A stretch of DNA of 47,018 nt from Sulfurimonas sp. (GCF_018698455.1 NZ_JABIOQ010000002.1:1-47018); one strand, 5' to 3'; shown: positions 25,711 to 33,370, counted from the first letter of the stretch. The notes: generated from the letters alone by a model not told the origin. A program made the numbers and translations.

Positions 25711-26004
25711 ATGAAATACTTATTTCATCCAGATGCTGAACTTGAACTAAATGCTGCAGTTGACTACTATGAAGAATGCAAAACAAATCTTGGCTCAGAA
25801 TTCGCTTATGAAGTCCAAAAAACAATCCAAAGAATTTTAGCTTTCCCAACTGCTTGGCAAAAACTAGATGGAGATATACGAAGATGTCTGACAAACCGTT
25901 TTCCTTTCGGAGTAATTTACTACAAACGAGATGAAGAGATTATTATTTTAGCCATTATGCAACTCCAAAGAAAACCCAACTACTGGAAAAAGAGAAAGAT
26001 ATAA
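25711..26004 (+). CDS. RelE/ParE-superfamily toxin
   Basis: 97 residues, intact. YLFHPDAELELNAAVDYYEE, FAYEVQKTIQRILAFPTAW, DIRRCLTNRFPFGVIYY and LQRKPNYWKKR are characteristic of the ParE/RelE group partnered with TIGR02574 antitoxins. The target would be ribosome-bound mRNA or DNA gyrase; which one cannot be told. It begins immediately after the antitoxin stop, and its last codons run into the attC-like site 2, as cassette genes often do. Confidence 0.85.
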   Translation: MKYLFHPDAELELNAAVDYYEECKTNLGSEFAYEVQKTIQRILAFPTAWQKLDGDIRRCLTNRFPFGVIYYKRDEEIIILAIMQLQRKPNYWKKRKI

Positions 26005-26067
26005 CAAAAACGAGGAGACTAATAATTTCCCTAGCGTGAAATTATCGCTCACGACAACCGTTCAAAA
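25998..26067 (+). repeat. attC-like site 2
   Basis: Same architecture as site 1: GATATAAC (25998-26005), CGAGGAGAC, AATAATTT, CCCTAGC tip, GCTCACGACAACCG, then GTT with the predicted crossover after G26060. In place it is followed by TTCAAAAG rather than TTATATC. However, the unit it terminates (25096-26060) itself begins TTATATC, so on circularisation the outer arms GATATAAC/GTTATATC become perfect. That is the behaviour expected of an integron cassette. Confidence 0.65.
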
Positions 26068-26080
26068 GGAAATTATATAA

Positions 26081-26671
26081 ATGAAAAGCTTATACTATAT
26101 TATGAGCATATTAATAATTGGATTTAGTGGTTGTGCAGGACCAAACCCAAATATAGGAGAGCGAACCGCTGATGTTGCTTGGCATCAGGGAGATACTCAA
26201 TCTGCACATGGAATCATAAAGAAAAAAGCTATTGTTGGTTACCCGTGGGCACAATTAAGACTAGGTGTTATGTACGAACTTGGAGTATCTGTAGAAAAAA
26301 ATATACCAGAAGCGATAAAATGGTATAAACTTGCTGCGGCTCAAAAGTCAGATACTAAATGGGCAGATGGATATATTATTGGTGCGATTGGAGAGCAAGG
26401 TTTTTTTGGTCAAAATAGTGATGCTCGAATCGCACAATATCAATTAGCTAATATATATTTAACTGGAAACGGAGTAGAAAAAAACATTAAGCAAGCCTAT
26501 AGATATATTGCTCCCGTAGTAAAAGAAACTAAAGGTTCCCCAATTTTTTACTGTTGTGAGTTTTCTGGAGGACAATGGATACCAGCAGAGAAAATAGAAA
26601 AAACATACAAACAAACGATATCTCAATTAACAAAAGATGAAGTTTCTACACTAGATATAGAGTTAAGGTAA
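26081..26671 (+). CDS. Sel1-repeat lipoprotein (cassette B)
   Basis: 196 residues. A lipoprotein signal with lipobox GFSGC (lipidated Cys at about residue 18) indicates a membrane-anchored periplasmic protein. Sel1-like repeats follow: AQLRLGVMYELGVSVEKNIP with AIKWYKLAAAQ, and AQYQLANIYLTGNGVEKNIK. It is the only gene between attC-like sites 2 and 3, in the same direction as the sites. SD AAAGGAAA. Function unknown; Sel1 proteins mediate protein contacts. Confidence 0.8.
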   Translation: MKSLYYIMSILIIGFSGCAGPNPNIGERTADVAWHQGDTQSAHGIIKKKAIVGYPWAQLRLGVMYELGVSVEKNIPEAIKWYKLAAAQKSDTKWADGYIIGAIGEQGFFGQNSDARIAQYQLANIYLTGNGVEKNIKQAYRYIAPVVKETKGSPIFYCCEFSGGQWIPAEKIEKTYKQTISQLTKDEVSTLDIELR

Positions 26672-26680
26672 CACAAAAAA

Positions 26681-26752
26681 CATAACAAACTCGAAGAGAC
26701 TAATAATTTACTCTAGCGGGAAAATTATTGGTCTCCTCGTACTTGTTATATC
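26681..26752 (+). repeat. attC-like site 3
   Basis: CATAAC (26681-26686) and GTTATAT (26745-26751) form the outer boxes; CGAAGAGAC (26692-26700) pairs with GTCTCCTCG (26731-26739) apart from one base; AATAATTT (26702-26709) pairs with AAATTATT (26722-26729). It shares the core with sites 1 and 2 but has different right-hand arms, so it is a diverged relative, not a simple duplication. Predicted crossover after G26745. Confidence 0.65.
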
Positions 26753-26757
26753 TAAAC

Positions 26758-27050
26758 TTATAAATATCTTTCTATCGCTAGTGCTCCATGAAATACACCT
26801 AAAATATCTATAGTTTCTGCATCTTTAATAAAATATGCAATGCGATAGTGTCCATAAAGTAAAATCCTAATTTCATTATTTGTGTCATTTTGATATGGAT
26901 AGCCAACTTTTGGGAATGTAGACAAGATTTGAGTTTTAGTAAAAATTTCGTTTACAACTCTCTTGGCTATTTTTGAGTATCTTGTGCAATGAGGTCATGA
27001 ATATCTTTAAGCCAAAAACTTGCTTCATCGGTCCAATTAATATTTACCAT
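26758..27050 (-). pseudogene. RelE/ParE-type toxin, frameshifted
   Basis: The minus-strand ATG at 27050 reads VNINWTDEASFWLKDIHDLI, then AQDTQK and a TAG. One more A in the preceding A-run restores IAKRVVNEIF, then ILSTFPKVGYPYQN, EIRILLYGHYRIAYFIKD and GVFHGALAIERYL to the TAA at 26758: a complete ParE-like toxin of about 97 residues. It lies 7 bp after attC-like site 3, in the reverse orientation to the cassette. The antitoxin overlaps its start. Either inactivated or a homopolymer sequencing error. Confidence 0.7.
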
Positions 27051-27223
27051 TGCTTGATTCTATGTTCCATCTCTTTGCTTGAAATGGTTTTACCATTTTT
27101 AGAATCTTCTAAACCCTTTTTTATCATTCTGTCAAATGCAAGCTCTTTTATAATCTCATCATAAGAAGTATCTGTTGGAAGTGAGTCGATAATGCTTTTT
27201 GCCATAATTATAGGTGCAGTCAT
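27044..27223 (-). CDS. small antitoxin partner
   Basis: 59 residues: MTAPIIMAKSIIDSLPTDTS, then YDEIIKELAFDRMIKKGLED, then KTISSKEMEHRIKQW. It overlaps the toxin start (CAATGGTAA), the usual coupling for antitoxin-toxin pairs. The helical YDEIIKEL...K(G/A)L...ISxxEM pattern resembles antitoxins that precede ParE/RelE toxins. An internal ATG at 27205 could also serve as start. No DNA-binding motif is obvious. Confidence 0.7.
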   Translation of the reverse strand: MTAPIIMAKSIIDSLPTDTSYDEIIKELAFDRMIKKGLEDSKNGKTISSKEMEHRIKQW

Positions 27224-27375
27224 AATTTACCTTTTTGTTTATATTAGGATTATTATAACAGAACTCAAGCGAATTTCACTTGAGTTCTTAATACATAAAA
27301 ATATTTTACTGAATTAAAGCATTAAATTTAGGATTTTAAATATATTTCAAAAGAATAAACCGTTATAGAAGTTCA

Positions 27376-27414
27376 GATACAACAAAACATAAGAATGCAC
27401 GACAACCGTTCTCA
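27376..27414 (+). repeat. degenerate attC-like site 4
   Basis: GATACAAC AAAAC at the left and GCACGACAACCGTTC at the right match the outer parts of sites 1-2, but the central palindrome is deleted, leaving about 39 bp. Just before it, at 27361-27367, CGTTATA could be another decayed right box. It closes the third unit (26746-27408) and is 45 bp from the putative pstB promoter region, so it marks the boundary of the array. Confidence 0.45.
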
Positions 27415-27458
27415 TTAAATGCTAACAAACTAAGTCAAAAAACATCTCCCTTTCTCTC

Positions 27459-27490
27459 GTAACCATTATGTAACCAAACTTTTCTATAAT
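27459..27490 (+). promoter_or_regulatory. pstB promoter with direct repeats (candidate pho box)
   Basis: GTAAC at 27459-27463 and 27470-27474 repeat with an 11-bp period, where a -35 element would be, and TATAAT follows at 27485-27490, 45 bp before the pstB ATG. Direct repeats with an 11-bp period overlapping -35 are how OmpR-family activators such as PhoB bind. The response regulator gene lies 1.7 kb downstream. Inference from spacing only. Confidence 0.4.
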
Positions 27491-27534
27491 TCCATATAAA
27501 ATAAATATTATTTAAGACCTACAAGGAACTTCCC

Positions 27535-28317
27535 ATGCAAGTTATGAACATAAAAAAATTCTCTTTTACTTACCATGGGGTGGAGCATCCATCTCTTCGT
27601 GATATAACACTTCCTATTAAGAAAAACAAGATCACAGCTCTTATAGGTCCAAGTGGTTGTGGAAAGTCTACACTTCTTCGTAGTATGAACCGTATTCACG
27701 ATTTATACCCTGGCAATAAGTATGATGGAAAGATAGAATTACTTAATCAAGTAAATGGAAGTATGCAAAATATATTAGATATTAAAAAAGAAAATGAATT
27801 TATAGAACTGCGTCAAAGAGTAGGGATGATTTTTCAAAAGCCTACTCCCTTTCCAATGAGTACTTTTGATAATGTCGCTTACGGCCTTAAAATTTCAGGG
27901 CTTAAAAACAAAACAGAATTAGCTGATAGAGTAGAACAAGCACTCAAGGATGGAGCACTGTGGAAAGAGGTTCATGACAGATGAGGAAAGTCTGCAATGG
28001 GTCTTTCAGGTGGACAGCAACAGCGTTTATGTATAGCACGAGCCGTTGCCGTAAAACCAGAAGTACTTCTTTTTGATGAACCTACTTCAGCACTTGACCC
28101 AATAAGCACAGGGGCTATTGAAGAACTTTTAGTAGAACTAAAAAAAGACATAAGTATCTGTATCGTCACACACAATATGCAACAAGCTTCTCGTATTAGT
28201 GACTACACCGCATTTATGTATTTAGGTGATTTAGTCGAGTATGACAAAACAGAAAATATTTTCTTAAATCCAAAAGAGAATAGAACAGAAGATTATATCA
28301 CTGGCCGTTTCGGTTAA
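27535..28317 (+). pseudogene. pstB: phosphate ABC transporter ATPase PstB with in-frame TGA
   Basis: ATP-binding subunit of the Pst phosphate importer. Walker A (GPSGCGKS), Q-loop ([21 protein letters not shown]), signature [10 protein letters not shown], Walker [13 protein letters not shown] and the H-loop VTHNMQQA are all present in one frame. Codon 150 (27982-27984) is TGA, where homologues have a sense codon ([16 protein letters not shown]), most simply TTA to TGA. There is no other lesion, and length (about 260) and start (AAGGAA upstream) are normal. Without readthrough, the product lacks the signature and Walker B motifs. The pstS, pstC and pstA genes that normally precede it are absent; cassettes lie upstream instead. 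phoU follows. Confidence 0.85.
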
Positions 28318-28424
28318 TAAGGGTTAAAACCCAATGCAACAAACTACTAAATAGTTTGTGTATAAGGGTTAAAACCCAATGCAACAAACTACTAAATAGT
28401 TTGTGTATAAGGGCTAAACCCCAA
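28318..28424 (+). repeat. tandem 45-bp hairpin repeat between pstB and phoU
   Basis: Two identical 45-bp units (28318-28362 and 28363-28407) plus the start of a third (28408-28424, diverged). Each unit holds two inverted repeats: GGGTT-AA-AACCC and ACAAACTA-ctaa-aTAGTTTGT. The first unit begins one base after the pstB stop, and the array ends 15 bp before the phoU start region. In RNA this would be a chain of four small stems between co-transcribed genes, possibly affecting mRNA stability or translation. Not a CRISPR: there are no spacers. Confidence 0.85.
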
Positions 28425-28439
28425 AATAAAGGAAAAAAT

Positions 28440-29099
28440 ATGTTACCAAATTTTAAAACTAATGTAGATGGAATAAAAGAGAAGTTAATAAAAATAGGGA
28501 GTGGTTTATTAGAAGCTAATAAACTTATACTTTCAGCCTTAAATGATTGTGAAGAACAAAAATTTATTGATGCAAGAGCAAATATTAAGAACATTGCTTC
28601 AAAAACAGATGAAGTAGATAATGCGATCATTAAAGTTTTAGCTCTTTATACACCTGAAGCTAGAGACCTTAGACAGGTTATAGCTTATCTTAAAATCACA
28701 AATGAACTCTCACGAGCTTGTTCAAGTACTAGAAGTTTCATACGTGGTTTTACAGATGTTTGTAATGATGTAGATGTTGCTACCATTAAAGAGTATGCAC
28801 TTCCAATGCAGTCCTCAACAGTAAAAGCAATACAACTTACTCTTAATACTCTTAGCTGTGAAGATGAAGAAGAGATTCAAGAGATATATAATGAGATTCT
28901 AATCGAAGAGAGTAAGTCTGATGACTTGTATGAGATGGTAGAACGTAATCTTTATCTTCAGGCAGATGATGCAAATAGTTTTGAGAAGTACCATAAAATG
29001 TTAAAAGCTTTAAGAAAAAGTACAAAAATTGCCTCACGTGCGATGAGTATAGCAAACCTTCTCGTATATGCCAAAGTTGGTGGTAATTTTCATAACTAG
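28440..29099 (+). CDS. phoU: phosphate signalling protein PhoU
   Basis: 219 residues, all-helical, with two PhoU repeats. The second carries acidic metal-binding-type segments (EEEIQEIYNEILIEESKSDD, YEMVERNLYL). The first has LALYTPEARDLRQVIAYLKI, the conserved PhoU signature. PhoU links the Pst transporter to the PhoR/PhoB two-component system and represses it when phosphate is ample. Start 28440 follows AAAGGAAAAA; the frame runs open upstream through the 45-bp repeats, but homology begins here. Confidence 0.88.
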   Translation: MLPNFKTNVDGIKEKLIKIGSGLLEANKLILSALNDCEEQKFIDARANIKNIASKTDEVDNAIIKVLALYTPEARDLRQVIAYLKITNELSRACSSTRSFIRGFTDVCNDVDVATIKEYALPMQSSTVKAIQLTLNTLSCEDEEEIQEIYNEILIEESKSDDLYEMVERNLYLQADDANSFEKYHKMLKALRKSTKIASRAMSIANLLVYAKVGGNFHN

Positions 29100-29121
29100 G
29101 TAAATTAGATACAATACTTTT

Positions 29122-29172
29122 ATGAATAATACAATATTAATCGTTGAAGAAGTGAACTCAAAATGCAATTAA
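29122..29172 (+). CDS. 16-codon leader ORF resembling a response-regulator start
   Basis: ATG 29122 reads MNNTILIVEEVNSKCN and stops at 29172, overlapping the first codons of the response-regulator gene in another frame. NTILIVEE is nearly the same as QTILIVED at the true start 41 bp downstream, so this looks like a duplicated or re-laid N-terminus. It might serve as a coupled leader; whether it is translated is unknown. Confidence 0.35.
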   Translation: MNNTILIVEEVNSKCN

Positions 29173-29840
29173 CTAACCAAACAATTCTAATTGTAGAAGA
29201 CTCAGAAGATATTTTAGACCTTATGGAGTATACACTCTCCAAAGATGGTTACGATGTTATAACCTGTGTAGATACATCAAATGTAAGGGATATACTGGAT
29301 GAAGAAGAAATTTCTGCGATACTGATGGATAGAAACTTACCTGGAATTGATGGGAGTGTTTTCATCTCACAAATTCGAGAAGAGGGTTACAATCATCCAG
29401 TGATTTATGTAAGTGCTAAAGATTCAAGTGAAGATATAATCGAGGGGCTTGATAGTGGCGGAGATGACTACATTACAAAACCATTTAATGTTAATGAGCT
29501 TAAAGCAAGAGTAAAATCTCTTATAAGAAGAACATCAAAAAAACAAAAAATTATAAAATATAAAGACATTACATATAATTCTTCCAACAAAATATTTAGT
29601 ATTGAGGGAGAAGATGTAAAACTTACCACACTAGAACATGACTTACTTTTAGAGTTTCTTAAAAATCAAAATATACTTCTTAGTCGAGAGACCCTTCTTG
29701 AAAATGTTTGGAAAAATAGTGAAAACAAACAGCTAAAAACTGTAAATGTAGCTATAAAGAGACTTAAAGAGAGCATTGACCCTAAGGGTGAAAAAAACTA
29801 CATAGAAGCAGTTCGTGGGGAGGGTTACAAACTTTGCTAA
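29163..29840 (+). CDS. phoB: PhoB-like response regulator
   Basis: 225 residues, OmpR/PhoB family. Receiver domain: TILIVEDSED with the acidic pocket, phosphoacceptor Asp in AILMDRNLPGIDG, the Thr/Ser position in VIYVSAKDSS and the conserved Lys in DDYITKPFN. The C-terminal winged-helix DNA-binding domain has LTTLEHDLLLEFLKN and TVNVAIKRLKESIDP, ending RGEGYKLC. It follows phoU and overlaps the kinase gene, so it most likely controls phosphate-starvation genes, perhaps through the direct repeats at 27459. Confidence 0.88.
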   Translation: MQLTNQTILIVEDSEDILDLMEYTLSKDGYDVITCVDTSNVRDILDEEEISAILMDRNLPGIDGSVFISQIREEGYNHPVIYVSAKDSSEDIIEGLDSGGDDYITKPFNVNELKARVKSLIRRTSKKQKIIKYKDITYNSSNKIFSIEGEDVKLTTLEHDLLLEFLKNQNILLSRETLLENVWKNSENKQLKTVNVAIKRLKESIDPKGEKNYIEAVRGEGYKLC

Positions 29841-31213
29841 AATTTCATGAGATTGTACTTAGAAAGATACTCCTAGTTCTTGGAATACTTTTTATAGTGT
29901 TAGGTTCCCTCATTTACTTCTGGATAAAAGATTTTTATATCTCTCAAACGCGAGAGGCACTTCTCAATAACATCAAAATAATTTCTCTTAATCTGAAGAA
30001 TAAACCTAACTTAGACAGGATAGCTACAAACATAAAAAATGACTTAGGTCTGCGTTTGACCATTATCTCTCTAGATGGAGTAGTTGTTGCAGAGTCCCAT
30101 AAAGATAAAACAAAACTTGATAACCATAAATATAGAGCAGAAATTATGGAAGCAGATAAAGATAAGTATGGTTCCATCATTAGACACTCAAATAGTATAG
30201 AGAAAGATTTTTTATATGTTGCAAAAAAGTATAAATATGATGATAAGTTTTTTTACATTAGAGTCTCAAAAGCACTTGAAAGCATTAATGAAAAAATATA
30301 TATTTTAGGTGCTGAGATACTTTTCACTTTAGCTATTTTTTTTATTATTATCTTTATTATTACTTATAAAATTAGTACTAGTATAGAAAGAGAATTCCAG
30401 AAAATTGCTACATTCTTGAGCTCTCTTACAAAAAAGAATAAAAATACATATATCACATCCACTCTTTCATTGGAATTTCAAAGTATTACTTCCCTTTTGA
30501 CAAAAGTTTCACAAATTCTTGTTAAAAAAGAGAAGCAAAAAAGTAAATTTACAGATAAACTACAGAGTTCCAATAAACAAAAAGATGACATAATCTCTGC
30601 GATTAGTCATGAGTTTAAAAACCCAATTGCTGTTATTAATGGATATTCTCAAACACTTATGGATGATGAGGATATCAATCCTAACATAAGAAAGAAGTTC
30701 TTGAGTAAAATTTATAACAATGGAATAAAACTCAGTGAGCTCATAGACACACTGAGACTCTCAAGTAAACTAGATAGTGGGCAACAAGCTATGCACTTTA
30801 AGACTACTAATCTTTATGAACTCATCAATGATTCAGTAGAAAACATTAGACTCAGTTACAACAACAGAGAAGTTATTATAAGTGGTGATAAAGATATAGT
30901 TATTAAAGTGGATGCTTCATTATTTAGTGTTGTCATCACAAATCTCGTTGAGAATGCTTTTAAGTACTCAGAAGATGAGGTGCATATAGAATTTACGCAG
31001 GAGAGTCTAAAAATTATAGATAGCGGAATAGGTATATCTCAAAAAAATCTTTTAAACATTACTGAAAAGTTTTATCGTGTTCATGAAAATAGTTGGAATA
31101 ATTCTCTTGGATTGGGGCTATTTATAGTAAGTAATATACTAAATCTTCATCACTTTAAGCTAGGGATAACTAGTAAAGAAAATGAAGGTTCAACCTTTAG
31201 TATAAAGTTTTAA
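29834..31213 (+). CDS. phoR: PhoR-like sensor histidine kinase
   Basis: 459 residues; starts with TTG overlapping the response-regulator stop. Two membrane helices (residues about 11-33 and 158-180) enclose a periplasmic domain of about 120 residues. The HisKA phosphorylation site is ISHEFKNPIAVINGYSQTL. The HATPase motifs are NLVENAFKYS (N box), DSGIGIS (G1) and NSLGLGLFIVSNIL (G2). With the neighbouring regulator and phoU, it is expected to sense phosphate status. The periplasmic domain is larger than in E. coli PhoR, so direct ligand sensing is possible. Confidence 0.85.
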   Translation: MLKFHEIVLRKILLVLGILFIVLGSLIYFWIKDFYISQTREALLNNIKIISLNLKNKPNLDRIATNIKNDLGLRLTIISLDGVVVAESHKDKTKLDNHKYRAEIMEADKDKYGSIIRHSNSIEKDFLYVAKKYKYDDKFFYIRVSKALESINEKIYILGAEILFTLAIFFIIIFIITYKISTSIEREFQKIATFLSSLTKKNKNTYITSTLSLEFQSITSLLTKVSQILVKKEKQKSKFTDKLQSSNKQKDDIISAISHEFKNPIAVINGYSQTLMDDEDINPNIRKKFLSKIYNNGIKLSELIDTLRLSSKLDSGQQAMHFKTTNLYELINDSVENIRLSYNNREVIISGDKDIVIKVDASLFSVVITNLVENAFKYSEDEVHIEFTQESLKIIDSGIGISQKNLLNITEKFYRVHENSWNNSLGLGLFIVSNILNLHHFKLGITSKENEGSTFSIKF

Positions 31214-31216
31214 GAA

Positions 31217-31315
31217 TTACCTTTTCTTTGGAGCTGATTTTTCTGTAGCTTTTTTAGCTGCTGCTTTTGCTCTAGTTACTGCTTTAACAACTTTCTTCTT
31301 TAAAACTTTTGCCAT
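31217..31315 (-). CDS. 32-residue Lys/Ala-rich basic peptide
   Basis: Minus-strand ATG at 31315, stop at 31217. The product is almost only Lys, Ala, Val, Thr and Arg (VLKKKVVKAVTRAKAAAKKA, ending PKKR), like the tails of histone H1-like bacterial proteins. There is no clear Shine-Dalgarno, but TATAAT-like sequence lies upstream (within GTTATATAATT). It lies convergently between phoR and tRNA-Leu. It could be a nucleoid-binding peptide or chance; the composition bias makes chance less likely. Confidence 0.5.
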   Translation of the reverse strand: MAKVLKKKVVKAVTRAKAAAKKATEKSAPKKR

Positions 31316-31406
31316 TTTTATTTAAATATGATTAAGTTTAATTATATAACTTTAATTTATTTCTTATAAATACGATATATGTAAAAGGATTAGAGCTTCA
31401 AGAGTG

Positions 31407-31490
31407 TGGTACCGAAGAGGGGATTTGAACCCCTAAGCCTTGAGGCGGGGCATTTTGAGTGCCCTATGTATACCATTCCATCACTTCGGC
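31407..31490 (-). tRNA. tRNA-Leu (anticodon CAA)
   Basis: 84-nt class II tRNA on the minus strand with encoded CCA. Acceptor stem GCCGAAG/CTTCGGT (one G-U), anticodon stem GGGCA/TGCCC with loop CTCAAAA, giving anticodon CAA (31455-31457) that reads UUG. The long variable arm is GCCT-CAA-AGGC, as required for leucine tRNA, and the T arm is AGGGG-TTCAAAT-CCCCT. A single tRNA, not in a cluster. Confidence 0.95.
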
Positions 31491-31939
31491 TGATTTAGAA
31501 GTATGATTATATTCTTTGTTGTCTTAAGAAAGAGATAAAATTACATATAAAGTGATAATAACTACCCTAATCCTATAAAACAGCATCTTAAAAACAGTAG
31601 TTAAATACAATTCTGCATTGCTAACTTTCATGAAAGTAAAACTACGTATTAATATAAAGACAATGCACTTCTATGGGATGCTAACAATTGTCATTTCAAC
31701 CAGTTTTTAGTGACAATTACCAGAAGTATGATTTGAATATTCTATACCTAATGGTGGAAACTCTATAAAAAACAACAGATTAATAGATGATATGGAATTT
31801 AATCTAGATGGCAAAGTTTCGATTAGAATATAACTTTACGAAACAATCAAATAAATTGATGACTTTTTAATCAATAATAAATAGAGACTTACAGATTAAT
31901 GAGTTATAATACTTTAAATTATAATTTCAGGAGAAATAA
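31491..31939. other. intergenic region upstream of glnA
   Basis: About 450 bp without a convincing gene. A short open frame at roughly 31740-31832 reads IPNGGNSIKNNRLIDDMEFN then LDGKVSIRI and looks protein-like, possibly the 3' end of a lost gene. The glnA promoter is near the right edge: TATAAT at 31905-31910, about 30 bp before the ATG, with CAGGAG as ribosome-binding site. I see no sigma-54 site. Confidence 0.5.
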
Positions 31940-33370
31940 ATGGGTAAATTTGTTAATAATACAGAAGAGTTTTTTACTTTTTGTGAAGAAAATGATGTTC
32001 AATTTGTAGATTTTAGATTTACAGATATTAAAGGTGCATGGCACCATATTAGTTACAGGATGAGTGCTGTAAACGCTGGTCAACTTGAGAATGGTCTTCC
32101 GTTTGATGGTTCTTCTATCGAAGCATGGCAGCCAATTAATAAGTCTGATATGTTACTAAAGCCTGAGGTAGATACTGCATTTCTGGATCCATTTACTGCT
32201 GATCCAACTATCATCGTTATCTGTGACGTTTATGACATTTACAAAGATCAAGCATACGAAAGATGTCCACGTTCAATTGCTAAGAAGTCTCTTAAGCATG
32301 CTGATGAAATAGGTATTGCAGATACTGCATACTTTGGTCCTGAAAATGAATTTTTTATGTTTGACTCTGTAACTTTTGTTGATAACATCAATGAAGCTGG
32401 TTACAAAGTTGATACTGAAGAGGGTGAATGGAATTCAAATAATCCATACCCAGATATGTACAACACTGGTCACAGACCAGGAACTAAGGGTGGTTACTTC
32501 CCAGTTGCACCAACAGATTCTGCTGTTGATATCCGTGCTGAGATGATGCAAGTTCTTGAGCAAGTTGGTCTTGAAGTTGTTCTTGGTCACCACGAAGTTG
32601 CACAAGGTCAACATGAGCTAGGGATAGTTTTCTCTGATCTTATCGGTGCTGCTGATAATGTTCAAAAGTATAAGTATGTTGTAAAAATGATTGCACACCT
32701 TAATGGTAAAACTGCTACATTTATGCCTAAACCACTTTATGGTGATAATGGTAACGGTATGCACGTTCATCAATCACTATGGAAAGATGGTAAAAACCTT
32801 TTCTATGCACCAGGTAACTATGCAAATCTTTCAGAGATGGCTGTTCACTATGCAGGTGGTATTTTTAAGCATTCTCATGCTGTTGCTGCGTTTACTAACC
32901 CAACAACTAACTCTTACAAGAGACTTATTCCAGGTTATGAGGCTCCAAGTATCTTAACTTACTCTTCTCAAAATCGTTCTGCAGCTTGTCGTATCCCTTA
33001 TGGTGCTGGCGAAATGGCTACACGTATTGAAATGAGATTCCCAGATTCTACTGCTTGTCCTTACTTAGCATTTGCTGTAATGATGATGGCTGGTCTTGAT
33101 GGTATCAAACAAGCTACTGTTCCTGTTGGTCCAATGGATGAAGATTTATTTGAACTTTCTCTTGATGAAATCCGTGAGAAAAAGATTCCTCAAATGCCAC
33201 ACACATTACGCTCTGCACTAGAAGGTCTTATCGGTGATAATGATTTCTTAAAACCAGTATTTACTGAAGAATTTATCAATGCTTACCAGCACTATAGATT
33301 TGAGCGTGATGTATGGCCAGATGAAGGTCGTCCAACTGCTTACGAGTTTAAAACTACATACCAGTGTTAA
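31940..33370 (+). CDS. glnA: glutamine synthetase, type I
   Basis: 476 residues. ATP + glutamate + ammonia to glutamine; the core of nitrogen assimilation. Motifs: [38 protein letters not shown] (metal site), [13 protein letters not shown] (ATP site), [19 protein letters not shown]. In the adenylylation loop, where enterics have NLYDLP, this protein has EDLFELS (Phe404), so GlnE-type adenylylation is not possible at this site. This substitution is known in Helicobacter pylori GlnA. A strong terminator follows. Confidence 0.96.
   Translation: MGKFVNNTEEFFTFCEENDVQFVDFRFTDIKGAWHHISYRMSAVNAGQLENGLPFDGSSIEAWQPINKSDMLLKPEVDTAFLDPFTADPTIIVICDVYDIYKDQAYERCPRSIAKKSLKHADEIGIADTAYFGPENEFFMFDSVTFVDNINEAGYKVDTEEGEWNSNNPYPDMYNTGHRPGTKGGYFPVAPTDSAVDIRAEMMQVLEQVGLEVVLGHHEVAQGQHELGIVFSDLIGAADNVQKYKYVVKMIAHLNGKTATFMPKPLYGDNGNGMHVHQSLWKDGKNLFYAPGNYANLSEMAVHYAGGIFKHSHAVAAFTNPTTNSYKRLIPGYEAPSILTYSSQNRSAACRIPYGAGEMATRIEMRFPDSTACPYLAFAVMMMAGLDGIKQATVPVGPMDEDLFELSLDEIREKKIPQMPHTLRSALEGLIGDNDFLKPVFTEEFINAYQHYRFERDVWPDEGRPTAYEFKTTYQC

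Noticed and set aside
25031-26752. attC-like palindromes as ordinary rho-independent terminators
   Set aside because: They lack T-runs, share a long conserved core between unrelated genes, and have matching outer AAC/GTT boxes.
27982-27984. Selenocysteine codon in pstB
   Set aside because: The position is not Cys in the family, no SECIS-like hairpin follows directly, and no selenium genes are visible.
28318-28424. CRISPR-like tandem repeats
   Set aside because: The 45-bp units are directly adjacent with no spacers and no cas genes nearby.
28356-28439. N-terminal extension of PhoU
   Set aside because: It is translated from the 45-bp repeats and has no homology; a good start with Shine-Dalgarno is at 28440.
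31491-31939. Sigma-54 promoter for glnA
   Set aside because: No GG-N10-GC element with proper spacing was found; a normal TATAAT is present.
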